Part shown: in pieces, positions 30,800-40,848 of the stretch
Layout: the number at the start of each line of letters is the position of its first letter
How positions within the stretch are numbered: position 1 is the stretch's first letter
The notes under the pieces: generated by a model
What the model saw: only the letters and a program-made list of their open reading frames with translations
Database searches by the model: none
Told to the model about the DNA's origin: nothing
Made by a program: the position numbers and the translations under genes
NCBI RefSeq assembly: GCF_018860425.1
Contig: NZ_JAHKPI010000014.1
Location: forward strand, 372,001-436,000
Direction: 5' to 3'
Length of the DNA stretch: 64,000 bases
From: Marinobacter sp. F3R08
Lineage (GTDB): Bacteria; Pseudomonadota; Gammaproteobacteria; Pseudomonadales; Oleiphilaceae

Positions 30800-32623
30800 T
30801 TGGAACACACGCATAACAGTGTAACCGGTCTCGACACCGCTGAAACCCGACAGCGATACAGCTGGCGGGATATTTTTTCGCTTGCGCTGAAGCATAGGCC
30901 GAGACTGGTGCGTGCCAACCTGCTGGCCATTATGGCCACCATCATGAGTGTTCCTGTTCCACTGTTACTGCCGGTACTGGTGGATGAAGTGCTGCTGGGT
31001 GAATCAGGCCCGGTGTTGCCGGTCATGAACTCGATTCTGTCAGAGAGCTGGCAAACGCCGGTGGCCTACATCGGCCTGATGGTTCTGGCCGCCTTTTTGC
31101 TCCGCGTAGCGGCGTTGTTGTTTAACGTCTTGCAGTCCCGGGAGTTTTCCAAAGTCTCGAAGGATGTGGTGTTCCGTATCCGGTCCCGGCTGCTGGGGCG
31201 TTTGCAGCGGGTCGCCATGTCCGAATACGAAACCAGGGGGTCCGGCGGGATCAGCAGCCATTTTATTACCGATCTGGACACGGTTGACCAGTTTCTCGGC
31301 ACGACCATCAGCCGGTTCCTGGTGGCCACTCTTACGGTGCTCGGCACGGCAATAATTCTGCTTTGGGTGCACTGGCAGCTGGCGCTGTTGATTCTGCTCT
31401 TCAATCCACTGGTGATCTTCGCCACGATTCTGATCGGCAAGCGGGTCAAGGAACTGAAACACCGGGAAAACAGCGCGTACGAAGAGTTCCAGGGTGATCT
31501 TACTGAGACGCTGGATGCCATTCATCAGTTGCGTGCGGCCAACCGGGAAAAGCATTACCTGCGCCAGTTGATCGACCGTGCCCGCAACGTGCGAGATCAT
31601 GCCATTCAGTTTGAATGGCGCAGTGATGCGGCCAGCAGGGCCAGTTTTGCCCTGTTCCAGTTTGGTGTCGACGCGTTCCGCGCTGCGGCCATGATCACTG
31701 TTTTATTCAGTGATCTCAGTATCGGCATGATGTTCGCCATTTTCGGCTATCTCTGGTTCATGCTGACGCCGGTTCAGGAAATGCTGAACATGCAGTACGC
31801 CTGGTTTGCGGCTAATGCGGCTCTTGGGCGTATCAACCGTCTGCTGGACCTGGAAGAAGAACCTCGATACCCGGCGCTGGAAAATCCCTTCCAGGACCGC
31901 CACACCGTGGGGCTGACCCTCAGGGACATTCATTTCGGTTATGGGGAAGAGGCCGTGCTCAGGGGCATCAACCTGGACCTTGCACCCGGAGAAAAGGTAG
32001 CGCTGGTGGGCGCCAGTGGCGGCGGCAAATCCACTTTGATACAGGTGATTCTGGGCCTGTATACACCTCAACAGGGTGACGTGCTGATTGATGGTGTGCC
32101 GGTTCAGCGAATCGGGTTGCCGTGTCTTCGCGAGCATGTGGCGACGGTGCTCCAGCACCCGGCGCTGTTCAATGACACGGTGCGCCAGAACCTGACTCTG
32201 GGCCGTAGCCAGCCTGATGCGAAACTCTGGGATGCGTTACGGATTGCCCAGCTGGACAGCACGGTGGGGGCCCTGCCTCGGCAGCTCGACACCGTGATTG
32301 GCCGGCAGGGTGTTCGCTTGTCTGGCGGCCAGCGTCAACGGCTCGCCATTGCCCGGATGATCCTGTCGGATCCATCGGTGGTCATTCTGGACGAGGCGAC
32401 ATCAGCCCTGGATGCCGAAACGGAGTTCCTGTTGCACCGGGACCTTCAAGCGTTTCTCAAGCAGCGTACCACCCTCATCATTGCCCATCGCCTCAGTGCC
32501 GTTAAACAGGCAGACAGAGCCTGTGTTTTTGAAGACGGCAGAATTATAGAGGAAGGTCACCACGACGAACTGATCGCCAGAGAAGGGTTATACGCCCAGC
32601 TCTACGGCGAGCGTCAGATGTAG
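30800..32623 (+). CDS. ABC transporter, fused permease and ATPase (exporter type)
   Basis: 607 residues of a half-transporter that probably works as a homodimer. The first 320 residues are a six-helix exporter membrane domain; the nucleotide-binding domain has Walker A GASGGGKST, Q-loop TVLQHPALF, signature LSGGQRQRLAIARM, Walker B VVILDEATSALD and an H-loop in IIAHRLS. Resembles MsbA/MdlB-type lipid or drug exporters; substrate not deducible. The start is uncertain: a TTG at 30800 lies only 4 bases after GGAGG, and no ATG is well placed nearby. Confidence 0.9.
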   Translation: MEHTHNSVTGLDTAETRQRYSWRDIFSLALKHRPRLVRANLLAIMATIMSVPVPLLLPVLVDEVLLGESGPVLPVMNSILSESWQTPVAYIGLMVLAAFLLRVAALLFNVLQSREFSKVSKDVVFRIRSRLLGRLQRVAMSEYETRGSGGISSHFITDLDTVDQFLGTTISRFLVATLTVLGTAIILLWVHWQLALLILLFNPLVIFATILIGKRVKELKHRENSAYEEFQGDLTETLDAIHQLRAANREKHYLRQLIDRARNVRDHAIQFEWRSDAASRASFALFQFGVDAFRAAAMITVLFSDLSIGMMFAIFGYLWFMLTPVQEMLNMQYAWFAANAALGRINRLLDLEEEPRYPALENPFQDRHTVGLTLRDIHFGYGEEAVLRGINLDLAPGEKVALVGASGGGKSTLIQVILGLYTPQQGDVLIDGVPVQRIGLPCLREHVATVLQHPALFNDTVRQNLTLGRSQPDAKLWDALRIAQLDSTVGALPRQLDTVIGRQGVRLSGGQRQRLAIARMILSDPSVVILDEATSALDAETEFLLHRDLQAFLKQRTTLIIAHRLSAVKQADRACVFEDGRIIEEGHHDELIAREGLYAQLYGERQM

Positions 32624-32787
32624 CTCACCTCCGTAAACTTTACTTTTTATTACAGCAAATAATGATCCGTCGCACTTGATGACCGTATTGGTTCGTCAGA
32701 GCAGTTCATTTCTGCCCTCCGTCTGCCCAAGAGGTGGTTCTGTTCCTGACCCGGTTTCGTTGATGAAGCCGTGTCGATGTTCGATGA

Positions 32788-33384
32788 GTGAAGACTGTGC
32801 ATAAAAAAACGACCGCGATCCTGCTTTTTACGCTGGCTTTTCTGTTGGGGGTGGCGCTTCCTGTGATGCCCTCATTGCTGAACAGCAGTGGTTTTTATGG
32901 TTTGGCAATTGATGAACCAGGTGCGCCTGTCAGGGGTTACCAGCCTCCTGCGGGGGGACTTGTTATCCTGTTTTTTGGCTATCGGCAGTGCGGAACCGTT
33001 TGCCCGGTGCAACTGGTTAATCTGATGGACCTAAGCCAACGCCTGGCAGATGCGAATGTCGAGTTCTTGTTTATCACCCTTGATCCTGAAAACGATACCC
33101 CGGAATTGATGGAACAGACTGCCCAGGGACTTGGAGCCGCGTTCCGGACCTACCGACCTGAAAGCCATCTCGCAGCCCGCCGACTGGCGTCGGCCTACAA
33201 CGACGTTGCCATCAAACAGGGAAGCACATCGGAAAACCTGATTGCCCACAGCGCCGGGTTGCATGTGGTGACTTCTGATTTTCGAAGAAGGCTGGTGTAC
33301 ACCACACCGGACCTGAACCTTGAACTGGTTGAGCAGGATCTTCGACGCTTACTTGAAAACAACGAGAGTGGACGTTCGTCATGA
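32788..33384 (+). CDS. SCO1/SenC-family thioredoxin-like protein
   Basis: 198 residues from GTG 32788 (a GTG three codons later is also possible). A single N-terminal membrane anchor (8-30) leads to a periplasmic thioredoxin fold with C68-x3-C72 (RQCGTVCP) and H154 (AHSAGLHV), the copper-binding residues of SCO proteins. SCO proteins deliver copper or electrons for CuA assembly of cytochrome oxidase. The gene overlaps the chemoreceptor start by 4 bases (ATGA), so here the protein may serve signalling rather than oxidase assembly; no oxidase gene is in the window. Confidence 0.87.
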   Translation: MKTVHKKTTAILLFTLAFLLGVALPVMPSLLNSSGFYGLAIDEPGAPVRGYQPPAGGLVILFFGYRQCGTVCPVQLVNLMDLSQRLADANVEFLFITLDPENDTPELMEQTAQGLGAAFRTYRPESHLAARRLASAYNDVAIKQGSTSENLIAHSAGLHVVTSDFRRRLVYTTPDLNLELVEQDLRRLLENNESGRSS

Positions 33385-34901
33385 CGGCAGCAATCGGTAC
33401 CCAGTCGTATGAAATTGAAATCCGGGAACGCACCGATCGGCAGATGCTGATGATTCTCCTGGCCCATGTTCCTGTGGTCGGTCTGCTGGTGCCTATGGGG
33501 TATGGCACAACAACCTTTGCTCTGGTGGCGTCTCTGCTGGTAGGTGGTCTTGCGACAGCAGGCTTTTTTACCCTGCGCGCTACACGAGCTCTGTCTGCGC
33601 TGTTCGCAGTCTGTCTGATGCTGTTTTCGGCCATTATGATTCAGGCGCAGATGGGCCGGATCGAGATGCATTTCCACATTTTTGCCGCGCTTGCCCTGGT
33701 GATCATCTACCGTGACTGGTTACCGGTGGCCGTAGCGGCGACAACCATCGCCGTTCATCACCTGGTGTTAACCGGCCTGCAGCTGAGTGGATCATCCCTT
33801 GGCAGCATGTCTTTGATGATCTTCAATTATGATTGCAGTTGGTCTATCACCTTTCTGCATGCTGCGTTCGTGGTATTCGAGGCCGTTATTCTTGTGTTCT
33901 TTGCGATCCGGATGGGGGCGGAGCAGAAACAATCCATTCAGATTATCGAGATTATCCGGGCGTTCGACAGTCACAACGACCTCACCGTCCGTCTCGATGG
34001 CGCCGACAAGAGTGTTACCGCCGGCTCGTTCAACAACATGTTGGAGCGGTTCGTTGAGTTGATCTCCAGGCTCAGGGAACTGTCGGCTCAACTCAACTCG
34101 GACGCCGACGACATGACCAGCGTCAGCGATACCACGACCCGGATTGCCAATGATCAGCAGGTTCAGACGGATCAGGCGGCAGCGGCCACCAACGAAATGT
34201 CGGCCAGCATACAGGAGGTGGCCAGCAACGCTCAGTTGGCTTCCGACGCAGCGCGCAATGCTTCGGCAGCTGCAACCCGGGGCGGCCAGGCAATGGGGAA
34301 TGCATCAACGCTGACAGAGGCGACTGACGAGGCGCTAGAAAGCAGCGCCCACAGAGTTGACGAACTGAGCGAAAAGATCGAATCCATATCGACAGTGGTG
34401 GGCTCGATCAACGCCATCTCCGAACAGACCAATCTGTTGGCTCTGAACGCAGCCATCGAAGCGGCGAGGGCGGGCGAACATGGTCGCGGGTTCTCGGTCG
34501 TGGCCGATGAGGTCAGGGCGCTGTCCTTGCGAACCCAGGAGTTTACGGATCAGATTCGCGCCACGGTCAGCGAGCTGGGCGAGATCTCTGACGCCACCAA
34601 AGCGTCCATGGCGATGGGTCGCAGTCGGTCCGCTGAATCCACCAGGGCCATGCGTGAAACTGCACAGGCCATGGGCGAGGTGGAAGCGGCGATCAATGAC
34701 GTGTCCAGGATGAACGACCAGATTGCCTCAGCCTCGGAAGAGCAGGCCGCAACATCTCTCCAGATGAATGAAAACATCCATTCCATTGCCAACCGCAACA
34801 ACGATGTCGTGTCTGAGGCGGAGCGGGTCAGGACCATGGCAGCCGAGCTTGAGGCTATCACCGAAAAACTGGATGAACTGGTCAGACTTTATCGCATCTA
34901 A
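33381..34901 (+). CDS. Methyl-accepting chemotaxis protein with His-rich membrane sensor
   Basis: 506 residues. Five or six transmembrane helices (about 20-195) replace the usual periplasmic sensor. They contain H29, H97/H99 ([12 protein letters not shown]) and H126-H127 (IAVHHL), residues suited to bind a metal or haem within the membrane. No large periplasmic domain. After a HAMP-like linker comes the signalling coiled coil with the canonical hairpin tip [26 protein letters not shown]. No CheB/CheR pentapeptide at the C-terminus. Translationally coupled to the SCO-like gene, suggesting copper, redox or respiratory sensing. Confidence 0.9.
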   Translation: MTAAIGTQSYEIEIRERTDRQMLMILLAHVPVVGLLVPMGYGTTTFALVASLLVGGLATAGFFTLRATRALSALFAVCLMLFSAIMIQAQMGRIEMHFHIFAALALVIIYRDWLPVAVAATTIAVHHLVLTGLQLSGSSLGSMSLMIFNYDCSWSITFLHAAFVVFEAVILVFFAIRMGAEQKQSIQIIEIIRAFDSHNDLTVRLDGADKSVTAGSFNNMLERFVELISRLRELSAQLNSDADDMTSVSDTTTRIANDQQVQTDQAAAATNEMSASIQEVASNAQLASDAARNASAAATRGGQAMGNASTLTEATDEALESSAHRVDELSEKIESISTVVGSINAISEQTNLLALNAAIEAARAGEHGRGFSVVADEVRALSLRTQEFTDQIRATVSELGEISDATKASMAMGRSRSAESTRAMRETAQAMGEVEAAINDVSRMNDQIASASEEQAATSLQMNENIHSIANRNNDVVSEAERVRTMAAELEAITEKLDELVRLYRI

Positions 34902-35159
34902 CCCCCTCAAAGAGCTGAGGTTGGAGAGCCTGCGAGCGCTCCGACCTTGGTCTGATATTCACGGCGCTGATGCCGAACATTCATCAGCATGCGGTTGAAC
35001 TCTCATTAATTGCTGCAATAGTTAAAGGTGACGTCCTGCTGTGGAGTCCTTTCATCAGGCTATGGTCCGTTATGGCATTGCTTCCGGTCTATACGCTGCT
35101 GAAAGGGCTTCGAAAGAGCCTTCCGGAACACTCGGATAACGACGAAAAGGAGGCAACAA

Positions 35160-37919
35160 ATGTCTAGTGACAGTCTCAGCAAAGACAGCCTGAATACCCT
35201 TTCCAGCCTTGATGCTGGCGGTAAAACCTTTCACTACTACAGCCTTCCCAAGGCTGCGAATACCCTGGGCGATCTCAACCGCTTGCCGTTCTCACTCAAG
35301 GTTCTGATGGAGAACCTGCTGCGCAACGAAGACGGCACAACGGTAGACAGGAGCCACATTGATGCCATGGTTCAGTGGCTGAAGGATCGTAGTTCTGATA
35401 CCGAAATCCAGTTCCGTCCAGCGCGGGTCCTTATGCAGGATTTCACCGGTGTGCCCGGCGTTGTCGATCTGGCGGCGATGCGTGAGGCGGTCAAGGCGGC
35501 GGGTAAGGATCCGGCAATGATCAACCCGTTGTCACCTGTGGATCTGGTGATTGACCACTCGGTGATGGTCGACAAGTTTGGTGATGAATCGGCGTTCAAA
35601 GACAACGTGGCCATCGAAATGGAACGCAACCAGGAGCGTTATGAATTTCTGCGCTGGGGGCAGCAGGCCTTTGATAATTTCCGTGTCGTGCCGCCGGGTA
35701 CCGGTATCTGTCACCAGGTAAATCTGGAGTACCTGGGCAAGACCGTCTGGCAGAAAGATCAGGAAGGCAAGACCATTGCCTATCCGGACACTCTGGTTGG
35801 CACCGATTCTCACACCACCATGATTAATGGGCTTGGCATTCTTGGCTGGGGTGTCGGCGGTATTGAAGCTGAAGCGGGCATGCTGGGCCAGCCGGTGTCC
35901 ATGCTGATTCCGGAAGTGGTGGGCTTCAAGGTGACCGGCAAGCTACGTGAGGGTATTACCGCGACCGATCTGGTGCTTACTGTCACCGAGATGCTGCGCA
36001 AGAAAGGTGTGGTCGGCAAATTCGTGGAATTCTACGGCGATGGCCTCAAAGACATGCCGGTGGCCGATCGCGCCACCATCGCGAATATGGCGCCGGAATA
36101 TGGCGCAACCTGCGGGTTTTTCCCGGTGGATGAGCAGACCATCAAGTACATGCGCCTGACCGGCCGTGACGAAGAACAGCTTGAGCTGGTAGAAGCCTAT
36201 GCCAGGGCTCAGGGATTGTGGCGTGAACCCGGCCACGAGCCGGTCTATACCGATAGCCTGGAACTCGACATGGGCGAAGTGGAAGCGAGTCTCGCCGGAC
36301 CCAAGCGTCCACAGGACCGGGTAGCCCTGAAAAACATGAAGTCTTCTTTCGAGCTGCTGATGGAAACCGCCGAGGGGCCTGCTGAAAACCGAGAGGCCAA
36401 GCTGGAATCTGAAGGTGGTCAGACCGCTGTAGGCGTCGACAACAGCTACGAACACCGTGCCAGTCAACCCCTGGAGATGAACGGAGAAAAAAGCCGGCTG
36501 GATCCGGGGGCCGTGGTGATTGCAGCCATTACGTCCTGCACCAACACATCCAACCCCAGTGTAATGATGGCTGCGGGTCTGATTGCCCAGAAAGCCGTTG
36601 CGAAGGGCCTGAGAACCAAACCCTGGGTGAAGACCTCGCTGGCGCCGGGCTCCAAGGTGGTTACCGATTACCTGAAAGTTGGTGGCTTCCAGGATGATCT
36701 GGACACACTCGGGTTTAACCTGGTGGGATACGGGTGTACTACCTGTATTGGCAACTCGGGTCCGCTTCCGGATGCGGTGGAAAAAGCCATCAGCGATGGG
36801 GATCTGACCGTGGCCTCTGTGCTCTCCGGCAACCGTAACTTCGAGGGCCGGGTGCATCCAATGGTAAAAACCAATTGGCTGGCCTCGCCGCCTCTGGTGG
36901 TTGCCTATGCGCTGGCGGGGAACGTTCGTCTGGATCTCTCCAGGGATCCGCTGGGCGAAGACACGGATGGTAACCCGGTGTATCTGAAGGATCTCTGGCC
37001 CAGCCAGCAGGAAATTGCTGACGCCGTAGAGAAAGTGAAAACAGGTATGTTCCGCAAGGAGTATGCGGAAGTCTTTGATGGGGACGCTATCTGGAAGTCT
37101 ATCGAGGTTCCCGAAAGCAAGGTGTACGAATGGTCCGACAATTCCACGTACATCCAGCATCCGCCGTTTTTTGACGGCATGGGTGAAGAGCCTGATGCCA
37201 TCGAGGACATCAGGGATGCCAGAATCCTGGCACTGCTGGGCGATTCAGTAACCACTGATCACATCTCTCCGGCGGGTTCTTTCAAGCCGGATACCCCTGC
37301 CGGTAAATACCTCCAGGAGCATGGTGTTGAGCCGAAAGACTTTAACTCCTATGGCTCCCGGCGGGGTAATCACGAAGTGATGATGCGTGGCACCTTTGCC
37401 AACGTCCGCATCAAGAACGAGATGCTGGACGGAGTGGAGGGTGGTTTCACCCGGTTCGTACCCACTGGTGAGCAGATGGCCATCTACGATGCCGCCATGA
37501 AGTACCAGGCGCAGGGCACGCCATTGGTGGTCATTGCCGGTAAGGAATACGGCACCGGATCAAGCCGTGACTGGGCGGCCAAAGGCACCCGATTGCTGGG
37601 TGTGAGAGCCGTGGTGGCTGAATCCTATGAACGCATCCACCGCTCAAACCTTATCGGGATGGGTGTGATGCCACTGCAGTTCCCGGAAGGCACGGATCGC
37701 AAGAGCCTGAAACTGACCGGTGAGGAAACCATCAGCATCGAAGGTCTGTCCGGCGAGATCAAACCAGGTCAGACACTGACCATGACGGTGAAATACAAGG
37801 ACGGTTCGACACAGAGCTGTGAGCTGAGGTCCCGGATTGATACTGCCAACGAGGCCGTTTACTTCAAGCACGGTGGCATTCTCCACTACGTTGTGAGAGA
37901 GATGCTGCGTACTGCCTGA
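35160..37919 (+). CDS. acnA: Aconitate hydratase A
   Basis: 919-residue TCA-cycle enzyme that isomerises citrate and isocitrate with a [4Fe-4S] cluster. AGGAGG precedes ATG 35160. Family motifs: [24 protein letters not shown], cluster Cys in [13 protein letters not shown] and [12 protein letters not shown], and [12 protein letters not shown] in the C-terminal swivel domain. Length fits AcnA/IRP-type aconitase rather than AcnB. About 260 bases of upstream DNA without a gene could hold its promoter. A long perfect hairpin follows the stop. Confidence 0.97.
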   Translation: MSSDSLSKDSLNTLSSLDAGGKTFHYYSLPKAANTLGDLNRLPFSLKVLMENLLRNEDGTTVDRSHIDAMVQWLKDRSSDTEIQFRPARVLMQDFTGVPGVVDLAAMREAVKAAGKDPAMINPLSPVDLVIDHSVMVDKFGDESAFKDNVAIEMERNQERYEFLRWGQQAFDNFRVVPPGTGICHQVNLEYLGKTVWQKDQEGKTIAYPDTLVGTDSHTTMINGLGILGWGVGGIEAEAGMLGQPVSMLIPEVVGFKVTGKLREGITATDLVLTVTEMLRKKGVVGKFVEFYGDGLKDMPVADRATIANMAPEYGATCGFFPVDEQTIKYMRLTGRDEEQLELVEAYARAQGLWREPGHEPVYTDSLELDMGEVEASLAGPKRPQDRVALKNMKSSFELLMETAEGPAENREAKLESEGGQTAVGVDNSYEHRASQPLEMNGEKSRLDPGAVVIAAITSCTNTSNPSVMMAAGLIAQKAVAKGLRTKPWVKTSLAPGSKVVTDYLKVGGFQDDLDTLGFNLVGYGCTTCIGNSGPLPDAVEKAISDGDLTVASVLSGNRNFEGRVHPMVKTNWLASPPLVVAYALAGNVRLDLSRDPLGEDTDGNPVYLKDLWPSQQEIADAVEKVKTGMFRKEYAEVFDGDAIWKSIEVPESKVYEWSDNSTYIQHPPFFDGMGEEPDAIEDIRDARILALLGDSVTTDHISPAGSFKPDTPAGKYLQEHGVEPKDFNSYGSRRGNHEVMMRGTFANVRIKNEMLDGVEGGFTRFVPTGEQMAIYDAAMKYQAQGTPLVVIAGKEYGTGSSRDWAAKGTRLLGVRAVVAESYERIHRSNLIGMGVMPLQFPEGTDRKSLKLTGEETISIEGLSGEIKPGQTLTMTVKYKDGSTQSCELRSRIDTANEAVYFKHGGILHYVVREMLRTA

Positions 37920-37926
37920 TGGTCTG

Positions 37927-37970
37927 GGGTGAGTCCGGCATAGCGGTCTGCCGACATGCCGGACTCACCC
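37927..37970 (+). terminator. Long hairpin 3' of acnA
   Basis: Perfect 15-bp inverted repeat beginning GGGTGAGTCCGGCAT with a 14-base loop that itself can pair CGG/CCG. It lies 8 bases after the acnA stop and 29 bases before the convergent kinase stop. No T run on either strand. Probably a 3'-end processing or bidirectional blocking structure. Confidence 0.6.
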
Positions 37971-37998
37971 GCAACGCAAGATTCGGCCCCCATGCCTT

Positions 37999-40848
37999 TC
38001 AGGCGGTGCTATTTGTGTCTGTTTCGGCCAGGGGCAGGCTGAGCCAGAAACAGGATCCCTGGCCCTGTTCAGAGTCGAAGCCGACATCGCCGCCCATCTG
38101 GGTCATGATTTCTTTCGTTATGGCCAGGCCGAGCCCCGTTCCTCGTTTGCCGCGAGTGTCGGAGCTGTCTGCCTGCGCAAATTTCTGAAAGATTCGTGGG
38201 CGAAAGCTGTCGGGAATGCCGGGTCCCTGGTCCGTGACCAGGATCTGAATGCACCCCTGATCGATCTTGCTGCTTACCTGAACCTGCCCATTGGCGGGCG
38301 AGAACTTGATGGCATTGGACAGTAGGTTGGTAAACGCCTGGCCAAAACGTGAATGGTCGATTTTCGCAATGCGTCCATCGAAATCATCGGTGACGCGGAT
38401 GGCTACACCGCTTTCCAGGGCATAGGTTTTAAGGCGCTCTATCGATTCTTCAATAACCGGGGTCATTTCCTCGTTTTGCAGATGCATGGTCATCTTGCCG
38501 GAAACCAGTTTTTCCATATCCAGTAGGTCGTCGACCAGTTGCTTCAGTTGGTCCGCGTTGCGATGAGCAATGGACACCATTCGCTCGGCTTGTGGCGGGA
38601 GGGCTCCGAGAGTGCCGCTCTCGATCAGGCCAAGAGAGCCCGATATGGATGTCAGCGGCGTCCGGAGCTCGTGGCTGACCGTTGAGATGAATTCGCTCTT
38701 CATCCGGTCTACCTTTTTCTGCTCGGAGATATCTTCGATCAGCGTCCAGATCAGAGGTTGGCCTGAGGGACTGTTGATCCTCATCCCGCGGACGATGGCC
38801 GGGTAGGTTGAACCATTTGCGCGCACGATCTCGACCTCATGAGGGCCAAAACGTTTTTCGGCCTGAAGTTCGGCAATGATTTCCTGTTGTCGCTGTTCAA
38901 AGTTTGGCGGCAAGAGTTGCCAGTAATCCCCGGCCATCAATTGCTCACGTCTGTATCCGGTGGGTTCCAGCAGCGCTTCGTTCACATCAAGAAACGCACC
39001 GGATCTGTAGTCGGTCAGAGCGATGCCGATGGGCGATAGTTCGTACAGCCTCCGGAGCTGGGCTTCGCTTTCCTGAAGGGCGAGTTCGGTGTGCTTTGAC
39101 TCGTCAATATCGGCAATGTATCCGTGCCACATGACGCTGCCATCGGGCATCTTCTCCGGTGATGACTTGCCCTCCACCCATCGCCAACCGGATTGACCGT
39201 TTGCCAGGCGATATTGGCTATGCCAGATCGTTAAGGCTTCTGCCGATTGCTCGATACTGGCAGAGACTGCTGAAAAATCATCCGGATGGATTTTGGTGAA
39301 GCAAACAGATGCATCGTCTTTTACTTCCTCGGCCGTAACGCCATAAATCTCTTCTATGTGAGGGCTGGCATAGGGGAATGACACGCGGCCATCCGGCCAC
39401 AGCTGGTATTGATAGAGCATGCCGGGGGTCTGCTCTACCAGTTTGGTGAGCATCTTTACGCTGAGCTCTCTTTCGATAAGGCCGCCAATCCAGCGCGCCA
39501 GCAGTGTCACGAAGGTGATTTCGGTTTCCGAAAAATCCTGTTCACGTGGCTCAGGTGAGGAAAAATTGAGTGTTCCGTACAAATGATCCTTGATGAAAAT
39601 GGGGGCGGCAAGGTAGCTCTCAAGGCCAAATTTTTCGTAACAGCGGTGACCGCGATAGCCCGACTTGGCCATGTGCGCAATGGCCAGACTTTCTCGTGCA
39701 CCGAGGAGCATTGAGCAGTAGGTATCTCTCAGTGGAAAACTTGCATTCTGTTCAAGCCCCGAATCTTCGGGGGCGACAAACCACTGGATGGAATAGACGT
39801 TACTGTGTATCTCGCTGACAATTCCCAGAGGCAGGTTCAGGTAGTCTGACCCGAGCCGAAGGGCTCTTTCGATGCGGATATCGTCATTTGTCTCGGTATC
39901 CAGTGCCAGATCATTGAGGATGGCCAGTGCTTCGTTCTGCTGCTGGGTTTTATTGAGGTTGTTCATTACCTCGGTCACATCGGCATGGGTGCCATACATC
40001 ATCACCGGTTTGCCGTCATGGCTCCATTCGAAAACCTGGCCGCGATCGTGCACCCATACCCAGTGGCCGTTCTTATGCTTCATTCGGCATCGGTAGTCAT
40101 ACTCGGAGAGCTCGCCGGCAAAATGGGCTTTGAGCAGACGTTCTGATTCCGGCAGATCGTCTGGGTGCGCGAGGCCCACCCAGGTCTTTATGCTGACGGG
40201 CATCAGTTCGTCGAGTGTATAGCCGCAAATGTTGGCCCAGCGTTCGTTAAAAACGGTCTCCCCGGTTTGTACGTTCCACTCCCAGGTGCCAATTCGGGTG
40301 CCGTCAATGATTGCTCTGGCACGACGTTCGCTATGTTTGAGTTCCTGGTAGAACTCGGCGGCAGCCTGAAGATTAATCTCCCGCTCCACGCAATCGGCGA
40401 TTTCACGAAGAAGGGACTGCTCGTTCTGATCGAAACTGCGCGCTGCCTGATCAATCAGGCACAGGGTGCCCAGTCGGAATCCCTCGCTGTTGTGGAGTGG
40501 CGCACCGGCGTAAAAACGCAGGAACGGATCCTCGGTGACTAACGGATTATCCTTGAAACGCTCATCCTGCTGGGCGTCTTCGATCACCAGCAGATCAGAA
40601 CTCAGAATTGCATGACCACAGAACGAGATCTCGCGGGAGGTTTCGGTAGCCGAGATACCCTGACAGGACTTGAACCATTGTCGATTACTGTCTACCAGGC
40701 TGACCAGAGCAATCGGTACATTGAAGGCCTTGCAGGCCATCCGGGTGTACCGGTCAAAGCGTTCTTCAGGCCCTGTATCGAGCAAGCCTGTGCGTTCAAG
40801 TGCCGATAGGCGCTCACGCTCCTCGGGAGGAAATTCCGGCGTTTTCAT
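37999..40848 (-). CDS. Multi-PAS/GAF sensor histidine kinase
   Basis: 949 residues from ATG 40848 (AGGAAG upstream), without membrane segments. Domain order by eye: GAF (about 15-165), PAS (180-310), GAF (320-470), PAS (480-610), PAS (615-715), HisKA with H726 (STVSHELRTPLTS), HATPase with NLLSNAIKFSPANG and DQGPGIP. No receiver domain. The first GAF has the FCGHAIL/ERTGLLDTGPEERFD pattern of cytosolic GAF kinases. Its start overlaps the 3' end of the upstream kinase gene by 35 bases, so both are made together. Partner receivers are likely those encoded divergently at 42.7-46 kb. Confidence 0.9.
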   Translation of the reverse strand: MKTPEFPPEERERLSALERTGLLDTGPEERFDRYTRMACKAFNVPIALVSLVDSNRQWFKSCQGISATETSREISFCGHAILSSDLLVIEDAQQDERFKDNPLVTEDPFLRFYAGAPLHNSEGFRLGTLCLIDQAARSFDQNEQSLLREIADCVEREINLQAAAEFYQELKHSERRARAIIDGTRIGTWEWNVQTGETVFNERWANICGYTLDELMPVSIKTWVGLAHPDDLPESERLLKAHFAGELSEYDYRCRMKHKNGHWVWVHDRGQVFEWSHDGKPVMMYGTHADVTEVMNNLNKTQQQNEALAILNDLALDTETNDDIRIERALRLGSDYLNLPLGIVSEIHSNVYSIQWFVAPEDSGLEQNASFPLRDTYCSMLLGARESLAIAHMAKSGYRGHRCYEKFGLESYLAAPIFIKDHLYGTLNFSSPEPREQDFSETEITFVTLLARWIGGLIERELSVKMLTKLVEQTPGMLYQYQLWPDGRVSFPYASPHIEEIYGVTAEEVKDDASVCFTKIHPDDFSAVSASIEQSAEALTIWHSQYRLANGQSGWRWVEGKSSPEKMPDGSVMWHGYIADIDESKHTELALQESEAQLRRLYELSPIGIALTDYRSGAFLDVNEALLEPTGYRREQLMAGDYWQLLPPNFEQRQQEIIAELQAEKRFGPHEVEIVRANGSTYPAIVRGMRINSPSGQPLIWTLIEDISEQKKVDRMKSEFISTVSHELRTPLTSISGSLGLIESGTLGALPPQAERMVSIAHRNADQLKQLVDDLLDMEKLVSGKMTMHLQNEEMTPVIEESIERLKTYALESGVAIRVTDDFDGRIAKIDHSRFGQAFTNLLSNAIKFSPANGQVQVSSKIDQGCIQILVTDQGPGIPDSFRPRIFQKFAQADSSDTRGKRGTGLGLAITKEIMTQMGGDVGFDSEQGQGSCFWLSLPLAETDTNSTA

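Noticed and set aside
34970-35167. 65-codon ORF running into acnA
   Set aside because: No ribosome site, and a short hydrophobic middle without family resemblance; the AGGAGG within it serves acnA.
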